Source: Melampsora larici-populina 98AG31 (Eukaryota > Basidiomycota > Pucciniomycetes > Pucciniales > Melampsoraceae). From it: 64,000 bases of DNA. The notes below the pieces were generated by a model. It had not been told where the DNA came from and searched no databases. It worked only from the letters and a program-made list of their open reading frames with translations. Positions 33,915 through 44,042 of this stretch are shown one piece after another (the first letter of the stretch is position 1; every line of letters begins with the position of its first letter). The stretch covers positions 1,433,168-1,497,167 of the forward strand of contig NW_006768776.1 of assembly GCF_000204055.1 (NCBI RefSeq). The letters run 5' to 3'. A program made the position numbers and the translations under genes.

Positions 33915-35658
33915 TTTTCGGATTTCTTTTTGATGAAAAATTGATCGACTTGGCTTGACGAACAGAATTAGCCGTCTTTATTAAATGTGCACGTGTTAGG
34001 TGAAGATTGATTAATTTTATGGGTTGATAATTGATAAATATGAGGTTGATGGATGAGTATTAAAGATTACCCGAGTTGAGGTAGACCTTCAATCGTTTAA
34101 CATCAATAGTTTTGAGTATTCAGAATTGAGGAGGGAAATGAATTATAGCTCGTGTAATGATCAACCACGGGTTAATATAAGAATTCCTTGAAGAAAACAA
34201 AAGTATTTGGTTTTATAAAATTAAAGAAAGCTCATGGAACTAGGTTTGAAGTATAGCTTATGTCAGCGGGAGATATTATGGAGGATGTAGATGGCAAAAG
34301 ACTTGGTAGGACTGATGATTAAGAAGGAAAGATGGTAAATTGAGAGAAACTGATGCAGTGCTGGATTTGTTTGGATGTGATTTGATATAGAGAATGTTAA
34401 ACAGAACTGAATTTGACTAGTGGTGGTCTCTAGTGGTTCTATATAGTCTAATACGTAAAACTCTATAGAGTCAACTTTGAAAGCTATCAAAACTTCAATC
34501 CTAAGATTACCATGGCATGGCATACAACTTCACACATTTAAAGAATCGCAGTGGAGGCCTATGGAATTCAAACATGTAATCGTAAATTGGTAGCCCATTG
34601 AAAGTTATTTTCACAACATATTTAACCATATTCTCAATTCATCTCAATCTAACTCGTTTTCTCCTTGTTTTCTTCAACACACAGTTAAACCTTTTGCAAT
34701 CTTTCTGACTTGACTTTATCAAATCGGTCAGTTTATCCCAAGTTAAACCATCAAAGTAAAATGAAATTCTATGAAATTTTGACCGGTTTGATTGCCACAG
34801 GAATCATTCGACCCAAGCTTCGAATTGGATTTACCGCAAGCCGTAAATTATAAATAAGGTTTGCTGAGACAGCTGTGCGCGAGCGTCACGGCGAGCGTCA
34901 AGAGTACTGAATGAGGAGTTTCAAATTGCTGATCGGGACACGTACGAAAACAGATTTGGAGTGATAGGTTCCATTATCGAGAGTCTCACATTGCTCAAAG
35001 TGTTTTTTCTTTCTTGAACATTTTTATCAAAAAATCAAAATAGTCACCAACTGGTGCACCAAATAGTACACGATGACGTAAAGGAGGATGTGAATTTGGA
35101 GGATCCGCAGAAGCACCTACATAAAATGACAAGCAATGTGAAAGTCACGTTCAGAACCACCATTGGAAATTTGAGAAAGTGAAGGTGAACCTTTGAATTT
35201 ATAATCATATCAAACTCAACGTTTGTCATGAATGCTCAGATTCTTTTCTTAGAAACACAGCTTCACATCCACCTTTTGAGCCTTTTATACCTTGCGTGAC
35301 TGTAATGAGTAGAGGATACCATGACAAACTATGCACAAAAATTGACGTGATGAAAAGAAATATTGACATGCATATGATTCAAGAAGTATTAATAATTTAG
35401 AAAGAAGACCAAGAGAGGAGGTACGTTGGAATTACAATAGCAAATCATTCAAACCAAGTACGAACTAGTAAGATTTATAAGCTGCTTCAAACGTTAGATA
35501 TTGTAAAAAAAACTTACCAAAGCTTTTGCAGGAGTTCAATTCAAGAAATTTATTCACAGGTAGATCTATACTGGAAAAAGAAACTACGATCTTGTGACAC
35601 GAACATAGGAAGATCAATTCAGAAATGAGAAAAATAAAGGTACTATAGAAACAAAACC
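33915..35658. other. Intergenic, no supported gene
   Basis: Upstream region of the SAM/HMG gene and downstream region of the Maf gene. A 30-codon plus-strand frame at about 34761 follows pyrimidine-rich sequence but ends quickly. Frames at 34263-34523, 35044-35229 and 35465-35662 have no domain; the last lies in the expected 3' end of the Maf gene. Confidence 0.4.
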
Positions 35659-36761
35659 TCAATCTGACAAGAATTCGTCATCTTCATTAATTAAAGATTT
35701 CATCAAATTCAAAAAAGCGTAAATTGGAAATCCAACCTATCAAAATGAAAAAGAAAAGAAAATTTGTGTAAGTTTTTAATTAGAAATTCAAATAATAGTT
35801 TTAGGTATCGAAAAAAAGCAAAAAAAAAGTGACTGAACTACATTATTATAATCACCATGAATCCTTTTAATAAATTGAGACCCGATACCTTGTATAGCAA
35901 ATCCACCAGCTTTATCAATCCCTTCACCATTTTCAATACTAATCAAACAAAAAAAATCAGTTCAAGATAATAATCAAAAGAAAAAGATGAAGGACAACTA
36001 AACTAAGCTAAAAGATCTTCATCATTCAAATCACCAAACCAAATCCTAGTTTTTTCAGATAAATGTTTAAGTTTAAACCCAGGAGAAAGTAAAGAAGGAA
36101 AAACCAGGGTAACTGAAGTGATCACTTCAATAATCTTATCTTCATCAGCCGTTACCAAATCTTTTAAAATCTTGAATTGGTCTGATTTTGATGTAGGTTT
36201 TTCTAAAATGATGGATGCTTGATTTGATTTTGGAATATAACTTTGAATAATTGTATCTGATCCAATAACTAAATCAGGTGCATTTTCTGGTGATTCTTCC
36301 TGAAATCAACAAAAAATCACAACAATTTTCTTCATCAATTGGTTTGCGTTTGTTTTCCTTGAGATGGAATAAGGGTCTATGAAGCTATGAAAGAAACTCA
36401 ACTACTAATCTTGTATAAACTTCGATAGCTTTTTCAGTTGAGTTGGTTAATGAATATTTGATACCTTTTAAATCGATTTCTTCAAATTCATTAAACGTTT
36501 CATGATCTAAATCTTCTTTGAATGTACTTGGTACAACTTCAGGATTGATTCCCTAAAAATAACGCAGCAAAAAAGTATCATACGTCAATAGTTGTTTCTT
36601 GGGAGAAGGGGACGATGATAAGGCCTGAGGGTTGACTTTACTATTGATTTTAAAAGGTTTATTCTTCTTTCTGACGAAGAAGCTAAGATGACTCGTTTGT
36701 TTCTCAATTTATTATAGATTGGTAACTTCAATGCATTCTTTGAATCGATTAGATTTGCCAT
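35659..36761 (-). CDS. Maf-family nucleotide pyrophosphatase
   Basis: Five exons: 36761-36642, 36552-36406, 36299-36004, 35938-35842, 35736-35659; 245 residues. Maf/ASMTL-type enzymes hydrolyse dTTP, UTP or modified NTPs to monophosphates, cleaning the nucleotide pool in the cytosol. Family signatures in order: KRVILASSSERR (nucleotide-binding SxxRR), the GINPEVVPSTFKEDLD segment, DLVIGSDT (GADT motif with Ser), ILEKP, F-x-D-L-x-DEDLLAYIENGE, DKAGGFAIQG and a final GFPIYAFLNLM. All four introns use weak donors (GTAAAG, GTAGTT, GTTTAG, GTAGTT), unlike neighbouring genes; the joins are supported by motif continuity. Substrate preference cannot be told. Confidence 0.88.
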
Positions 36762-39700
36762 TCGCTTTGAAGTTCCTTGGTTTTCTTGTACTTTTCTGTC
36801 TTTTCGATCGTCCTATCTTCAGGTTGTGATGTGAATACCCGGAATCAGTTGACTGGTATCATGGGATTGACAATCGTTACACATGGTATATGGCTTTTCA
36901 CCTACACATAAGCATATTATAATACACACATATAAGCATATATCCTCTTTTGGCCTCGTCTTCCCCGCCAAAAAAAGTAGGATCCCACTATTTAGCGCCC
37001 GGTGTCCGATATCCGGCGCCCGTAACCGGGTCGGACACCAGGCGCCACCCATTGGTACAGCCCGTTTTCATACAAACCGGGCAAACCGGGCAATTTGTTT
37101 TTTTTTACTCTTTCGTCATCTCACCTCACAAAGTCTTTTATGACCTATGATCACGTATCGACTCTGACTCTGATACTCGGTTGTCCTCTCTTGTCTACTG
37201 TTTGGGACTTGTAATGCATGGCATAACGCATAAGTATCATAATTTCAGGCGGCATAGAGCATAGAGCGCATAGAGCATAGACAAAAGTAGAAAAAAAACA
37301 TAGTAAAGACACAAAAGAACCAAAACAAGCAACGCGCACAGAACCAACAACAAGCAGAACAATATCGTTCATGTACAACATAAACAAAACAACAAGACAG
37401 AGAGAGAAATTTACTGCGTATCAATGTGGTGTCGACTGATCCACATGTCTAATTGGCCTTGATACTTTAAAACCCACTGAGGTATATAGGTGGTGCCAAT
37501 TGATATCGAGAGGGCTTGGCCGTAAAGACCAGGCAAGGGAACTGCCTTGCCATTCATTCCAAGATAGACGAAATGATCCCCATTGACGAAGGCGAGGACA
37601 ATTGGATCCTTGTCGTTTGGCGGCGTGCGATAAGGGAAATAAGTGAAACAGTTGGCTTCTACCGGGTCAAAAACTACAAGGGGACGGTCAAAAGCACTGT
37701 CAATAACATAGCCCAAGAAATGCATACGTAACCAGTACTCGCGCTCGCAAGTGATCCCTTGTGGTTGCAGTCTAACTTGCAAATCGTCGATGACTTCCGC
37801 GGCAAATGATTTGCATTGCGTAGTGCGCCTAGTCTTCACTCCGGCCTTCAACGCAGCAGTTGATGATATCAAGTTTTGATGGTCGTCTTTGTGGGCCAGC
37901 AGCTCTTCTAGCAGTTCCCGCCGGACTGTGACATAACTGTCACAATTCTTCAGATTGAGTGCAGAAGCAATAGCGAGGTAACCACAATTTCCTAAGGCAG
38001 GTGGATTGAAAATTGATTTGACAAAAGGGACAATTGATCCAGGTAGTTGCTTCAATACGTTTACTTCAACCGGAGATTTAAGCACACTCTTATGTGCAGC
38101 TGATGATTTACGAGTTGCAGGGCATGTTTTCGTGTTCGAGGTTTTGGGCGTGATGATGATTACATCATCATTAGTGGAATCATCTGGACTCGGAAACATT
38201 ACAGTGCCAAAGGAGCGGCTAGCCTCCAAAGTTGACCGGACCTCAGGATCATTCCGTTCAAGTTTTAAATCTTCGGCTATTAAACATGTGGCGATTTCGG
38301 GAATAAGTACTTGATGCAAATATAGTTCAGGTCCAAGGGGGGCTGCCTTTGAAGGAGTTAGATGCGCTTCAGAGGTAATGTCTTTGATGAATGCTGACTC
38401 GAGTGACCTAACAATGATTTCATAGCCTTGATACCCGTAACTGAGAAACACACAGGCATCAAGTTCACAAACAAAGTGCTAAAGGTTGAGAAGAAAGGAA
38501 TCGACTCACTAGCCTGGTTGTTCAACCTCAAAATTGCTAAACTGGGCATTGATTCGCCGCAAACAAGGGCCACTAGTGATTAAACGCTTCTTGCAATCTT
38601 GAAGGTAAGGGGACAATTCAACTTGGTTAATTATGTTGATCAAGACAGACAAATGTTTTTCAATACGCCTGTGGAATTGATTCATATGTAAGTGTCCTAA
38701 TTGAATAGAGGAACGACAAAATGAAATGAGAAAACATACCTTGGCAATTCCTCAAAATTTATGGAGGTCGGCCATCCCTTGCTGACAACCATGGGAATAA
38801 TCTTGGATTCGGCATGATGTAGATGGCAGAAGTCTGCTGTTTGAGTGAACTTTGGACACAATCAAAGGAAAAAAAACGAATAAGAGACCTATACAAACAA
38901 AAGAGATAGACAAAAGGTATAGAAACTCACTGGCAGTGACATGGCTCCTATACGTCCAAAACCTTTGCGGATGTTTGGAATCACAAGTAATGTAGCCTTC
39001 ATTTGAGTCAGCTTCCCCAATGGTTCTTTTGGAAGCACATCGTCACAAAACGGACATAGGTCACCCTCTTCTTCTGAATCGTGTTCAGATGATGAGTTGC
39101 TGAAGGGCAGATCTTGTGAGCTTGCAGTTGAATGTGACAGTTTGGATACTTCTGCTGTCTCGTCAAAGAATAAATCATTCTTCTTGTCGAATTCATCCAG
39201 TTCAGAATCGCCGGCGAAAATTGAATCCAAACGCAAACCAGACTCGCCAGAACCTGAGGCCATGGCGGTCTGAGAAGCACGTGAAGGACAGGTGGTGATT
39301 TTATGTCCACCAATTTTGCAGTAACTACATTTGCTGAGACAAGGTTTTTTGTTTGACTCTTTGATTTCATGTTGAGACTGCCATCTTCCGGATTTGGTAG
39401 CTTTGGGACGTCCTTGATTGTTGTTCTTGACAACAGCGTTCCAAATAGGTATCAGAGCGTATTGACCAGTTTCAAGCTGGCTGATCTCCCCGTAGAGTTT
39501 TCGCAATGTTTGTTCAGGTAAATCTAGGATAAGGTCAAATTTGGATTGTGCTGCTGTTACAAGGCCTTCGTGGTTATCAGGAGGTACCTCCATGTACAAC
39601 TTCCACTGGTTGTGAATCAGTTGAGGCAAAAGGAGCTGACTGGTGTCACGGGTGGTTGCGAGGTCGTGAGAACAAGGGAGACCCCATGCACCTCGGAACG

Positions 39701-40393
39701 TGTTAGTGCAAGGCTTTTGAAGCAAATCTGGTAGTAATTTGTACTGCTCCTTGAGTTTTTTCAATGCGAAATGTGAAACAACACCGTTAAGTTCTTTGAA
39801 AAAGATTGGAAGATCCTCAAGAGTTTTGGTCATTTCAATGCCAACCGAAATGGTGATTTTGCTGATTTGATGTTCTTCAAAACGCCTGAAAGAATTGAAA
39901 CACGTTACAAAATCATTATTTCGTCCATCAAGAAATTGTTTGGCCCAAAAGTGACTCCCTTCCACTCAAGATGTTGATGAGTTACCAAAATGAGGTGACT
40001 TAGAAGTGTACAATGTAACAAATTTTTCGGGTCTATGTAACCAGGTGTTTTGCAGATAATCGAAGACATTGTGAGCTTGAGCCATCTTGGTAAGCGCCTC
40101 AAGGTTGGCATCATAATCCTCGGTAGTCGAAGATGCCACATACAAGTTCCATAGTTTCATAAATTCAGACCATTCAGTGTCGGTGAACTTTCCCTTACAA
40201 TTCTTAGCAACGTTCATATTGATGTGCCACACACATAGGATGTGTGTGGCTTCAGGAAAGACAGTGCCAATTGCGTTGATTAAGGCTGGTTCTGCATCAG
40301 TAGCAAAATTTTGAGGGAGAAGGACCTCCTGCGCTGAATCGTCTTTGTTGTTGAATATGATGTTCTTGAGACATGGCCACAGTGAATGATTTA

Positions 40394-40918
40394 CAGTCAA
40401 ACCCGCGCTAATGCATAAATTGGGGAGACAATTTTTGCTATGCATTATTGCGGGTTATGCAAATAGGCATAAACCCCCATAATGCATATTTGTATGCATA
40501 TTGGCCTAAATGCATTGAAATATGCATTATGACGGGTTTTTGTTGAAATTGTATAAGTTTATGCAATAGTACGTTTGTATTTTGCGCGGGTACAAGGACA
40601 AGATATTTTTTTGACACCGAAAAAAACACCACTAGGGGTCGGTTTGACCCCATAGAGGGCTCATTGCTGCCTGATGTTGCCAAAATCCTACTTGCAAAGG
40701 ATTTGATCAGAGTTCAATGGAAAAAAAACACATCCTGGGGCGCTTTGTAGGCATGCATTATGACTTTGGGGACTTGAAAAGAAGTATGCATTATGGTTTT
40801 TGACATAATTATGCAATTAATGACAAAATTGGCCCGCACCAGCTGGGTGGAAACCAAAACTTATGCATTTTGGCTGGTTATGCATGTGCGCGGGTATGCA
40901 TGTGCGCGGGTTTGACTG
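40394..40918. mobile_element. Tc1/mariner-type MITE in the MULE transposase
   Basis: A 525 bp element with perfect 15-bp terminal inverted repeats CAGTCAAACCCGCGC and TA on both sides (40392-40393, 40919-40920). TA target duplications define Tc1/mariner. The interior is rich in ATGCATA/TATGCAT palindromes. It splits the MULE transposase; removing it brings the conserved KSFTVAM-like segment back in phase with the upstream exon. Confidence 0.92.
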
Positions 40919-41254
40919 TATGTGTATTTGTTGTTCCTACTATGTGTAACAGAGGTAGATTAAAGCGATTTGTCTTAAAAGTACAATCCAAGCTGAGCAC
41001 TGTCGGAAATCTTTGAGCAAGAGCTATAGCGGACGGGCTGGCAAAAAAGAGGTTTTTCAAAGTCCCAGTCTCTGAAGTCAGTGTTCGATGAGCCCACTTG
41101 CTCTTGGAGATCAAGTCAAATAATCCTTGAACTGGACTTCGACTGTTGAGCCAGTTGTGTCAAAGTCGCGATCAAACATTGTGCATGTCCCGCACTAGAG
41201 GTCGAGAACTGGGGTCAGCACTGATGAGGGACCCAATTTGGGTGGCATGACAAT

Positions 41255-41609
41255 TCAATACCGCAACCGCTCCGCTCGAATGAGCGTGAGCGGAGCGGTT
41301 TTGGCATCCGCTCAAACCTCCGCTACCCAGAGCGGAGGCTGCGCACCGCGCTCCGAGGAGAGGAAAGTCCTGAGCGAAGCATATTGCTCCGCTCAGAGCC
41401 AGGGCTCGAGTCTCTTTTTTATGGTTTTTTTAGACTTTTCAGGTCTTTTGTAGTGATGAGCGCCGCACACTGGTGTTGCACTACGCACACCAAAGTAAGA
41501 AAAAAAATAAAAAAGAGCGATATTGTGCGTAGTGAGATTGAGCGCAGCACTGCGCTCCGCTCCCAAAATAGGTCGAAAACCTGAGCGGAGCGTAGCGGTT
41601 GCGGTGTTG
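41255..41609. mobile_element. GC-rich MITE in the MULE transposase
   Basis: About 355 bp with inverted ends TCAA(T/C)ACCGCAACCGCT and many GCGGAGCG / CGCTCCGC palindromes. An imperfect 8-bp direct repeat ATGACAAT / ATGACATC flanks it, which would suit hAT, but the ends are uncertain by a few bases. It interrupts the transposase between the DNA-binding region and the catalytic core. Confidence 0.7.
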
Positions 41610-43232
41610 ATGACATCCAGCAGAAGATAATAAGCGTATTTGTTCATTTTGATCCGTGGTGAATCTGCGGTAAATTGACATATTGTAAGTTTGATCAAAA
41701 GGCTCATGGTTGTGACGATGTTTGAATGGATTCTTCCTGTCCTGAGTGACAGTCCAATGATCCCTTCCAGCGCGGTAATTAAGAGAGACTTCGAACAAGC
41801 AGCCTGTCCTCTTGGACAAGGAAGACCTTTTAGAAGCTTTTGATGGCAGTTTATGACCACTCTTCTTGTAACCAAGGGAGCATTGCAAGTAAATCCGGAT
41901 GGTTGTCTGGTTTTTGGTTTTATGACTTTTGATTGAAAAAGCGTAGCCTTGATGTTGTGCTACCACGTACATGTACATCAAACCATTCTGCATTTCGAGG
42001 AACTCTTTGCCCATTTTCGGGCCTCTAAGCAAACGAATAGGAGGTGCACCTAAATTCATAGCAAATGAAAAGACGGACAAAGACAAATGGAATTTCAGTA
42101 TTAATGTTCTACGCTCAATTCCAATTGTACGTACCTATTTCAGGCCAGTCCGAGTCTCTTTCATTTGGAACTTGCTCCTCTTCCTCAATCGTGATTACGA
42201 TATCTTCGATAACATTAGGAACAGGTGTTACAATTACGTTAGGTACAGGTTCCGTGGAAGTTGGTTGATTGGTTGTAATAGAGAGTTGGTTGCGGGTTGT
42301 TGCAGCGGGGGTTGCAGAAGACGCCTGAATCGAAGTGGTTACAGGAGTAGTTATAGTGGTAGTAGGAGGAGTAGGAGTTGTAGTTGTAATAGGATATGGA
42401 GTCAAGAAAGGGCCAGGGTATGTAGTATGACAAGACGTCAAGGGAGGCTGATGATGACAAGATAAGTTGTAAGAGGGATCATTTGTATTGGGGAACATTG
42501 GAGCTGGCAGATACGGCGGTGGCCAAGGATGTTGTTCGAACATCATTGGGCCCATTATTGGAGCTTGTCCAGAACAACTAGGCGAGGAGTACCCAAAAGA
42601 TGGATGAGGGTACGAAAAGCCAGGAGGAGGATACCAGTAGGCACTGGTGGGATGTTGTACATAGGGGTTATGAGTGGGTCCGTTGAATATGATAGGTGAG
42701 TGTGCGTAATTATTGGTATGGGGATGTGGGGTATTTGGATGAGGAGGAGGGTGAATGTGGTTGGGAGGAGGGTTTGTCGAACCCTCCTGATGAGTTTGGT
42801 TGTTGTTGGACATGCTGTGTTGAAAACGTGCTACTGTATAAAGTATGTTTGTGAAGGTTTCAGAATGAATTACTGTATGTAGTTGTAGTGGGATCAGTGT
42901 GGAGGTTGTTTTGAGTTTGAAGGTTTGTAAGGTTTGTGGGGTTTGTATCGGATTGTGTATTTGATGGAGGGAGTGTGAAAAAACTAGAAAGTGAAAATCG
43001 GACAAAGGAAGGAAGGAAATGGGGTGGGGAGGCAGGCCCTTCCTTAAGGAGGTTTGATTTGGGAGGGGTTCCCCCTTGGTATACTTTGACATGTTGTGAT
43101 TGCATCACATCGGGCTCAAAAGGGGATAGGGGCTCAATGTAGGTATATGGGGCTCATAACGTGGGAATGTGTTATGAGAGGGAGCCCTGCAGGAGCCCTG
43201 CAGGTCCGAACGCGCCAAAACTTGGCTGGGGA

Positions 43233-43624
43233 CAACGGTGGCACAGCTAAGCTAAGTTGGCGCTTAGCGGTGCATTAGCTTAGCAATTTTTTGTTGCTAA
43301 GCTAGCGCTAAATCCTTAGTGCATTCAAGCTAAGCTAATCAAATTTCGATTTTTCCTTTAGCGGGTCTGCGCTAAGCTAAGCCGGGAGCTTAGCTATCAA
43401 AAAAATACATGTTTTACGTGCAAAAAAGGGCCGCTAAGCCGCTATTAGCGGTTTAGCGGCCAATTAATTGGCTTAGCGGGCGTCATTTTACGTCCGCTAA
43501 GCTAATGGCTTAGCATTAGCGGAAATCCGCTAAGATTAGCGTTAGCGGATTTTTCCTTAGCGGCTTCTAGCTAAGCTAAGCCAAGGTGGCAAAAATCCTT
43601 AGCTTAGCTTAGCAAGCCACCGTT
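43233..43624. mobile_element. hAT-type MITE built of AGCTTAGC palindromes
   Basis: About 392 bp starting CAACGGTGGCACAGCTAAGC and ending GCTTAGCAAGCCACCGTT, flanked by the 8-bp direct repeat GCTGGGGA (43225-43232, 43625-43632), typical of hAT. The interior consists largely of GCTAAGCT / TTAGCGG motifs on both strands, giving strong potential for hairpins. It is inserted in the subterminal part of the MULE. Confidence 0.85.
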
Positions 43625-43719
43625 GCTGGGGATGTTGGGTTGTGTCGGACACCTCGGGCAATACCCCAAAAAAAGCGGGCGTCGGGTTTTCCCTAAGGGG
43701 GCGCTAAATAGTGGGATCC

Positions 43720-44042
43720 AAAAAGTATATAGCAAAAAGTGTGTACACGTACATACTTACTTTGAGTACCCTTATTGTTATTTGGTATTAGATCAGCTTA
43801 TAACATAAATACTCTCAATATTTGAATGTGATATCAAACAGGTCACATTTTTACAAGGCCAAAAACTGGCACGGGTGGGCTTAAATTCTCATATGTATCA
43901 AAAAGTGATGGTTGGGCTTAGATTCTTATGTATCTTTGGTATGAAAAAAGTCAAAGGGCTGCTTCATTTATTTCATCAAACACATTTTTCTTCTTATTTA
44001 TTTTGCAAGAATTGATAAAGTATTACAAATCATATTACATCA
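43720..44042. other. Short spacer with direct repeat
   Basis: No gene. Two copies of GGGCTTA(A/G)ATTCT(C/T)ATATGTATC-like sequence at about 43878 and 43915. This separates the MULE from the KDZ pseudogene. Confidence 0.4.

Larger units (their letters stand above)
37411..42813 (-). pseudogene. MULE transposase fused to OTU-like cysteine protease domain, degenerate
   Basis: From the ATG at 42813: a Pro/His-rich N terminus, an intron (42134-42050), a FAR1-like DNA-binding region (QNGLMYMYVVAQHQGYAF), then MULE transposase blocks (TVLSLDCTFKTNR, FATDAEPALINAIGTVFPEA, HILCVWHIN, VEGSHFWAKQFL), a CCHC knuckle (CSYCKIGGHKITTC) and finally an OTU-like domain (GNCGYLAIASAL with the catalytic Cys; NGDHFVYL with the catalytic His; the usual Asp before G-N-C is Leu). 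OTU domains cleave ubiquitin chains; linkage to a transposase is inferred from lack of an intervening gene boundary. Broken by two MITEs, by TGA codons at 41174-41172, 41162-41160 and 39968-39966, and by a likely 2-nt loss near 40380. The OTU frame (37411-38451) itself is open. Confidence 0.85.
36980..43719 (-). mobile_element. Mutator-like element (MULE-OTU) with nested MITEs
   Basis: Bounded by inverted termini GGATCCCACTATTTAGCGCCC (left) and its reverse complement (right), with flanking 8-bp duplication AAAAAGTA (36972-36979 and 43720-43727), matching the 8-11 bp of MULEs. Subterminal regions both contain GTGTCCGA / TCGGACAC palindromes. It contains one minus-strand gene (37411-42813) and three inserted elements at 40394-40918, 41255-41609 and 43233-43624. 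It starts about 220 bp beyond the start codon of the Maf gene and so occupies its upstream region. Confidence 0.9.

Noticed and set aside
41393..41875. Long frames across 41250-41610 read as gene sequence
   Set aside because: They run through the GC-rich MITE inserted in the MULE gene and are not a real product.
42115..42480. Plus-strand Arg/Ser-rich frame opposite the MULE N terminus
   Set aside because: It is the antisense shadow of the Pro/Thr-rich MULE exon.
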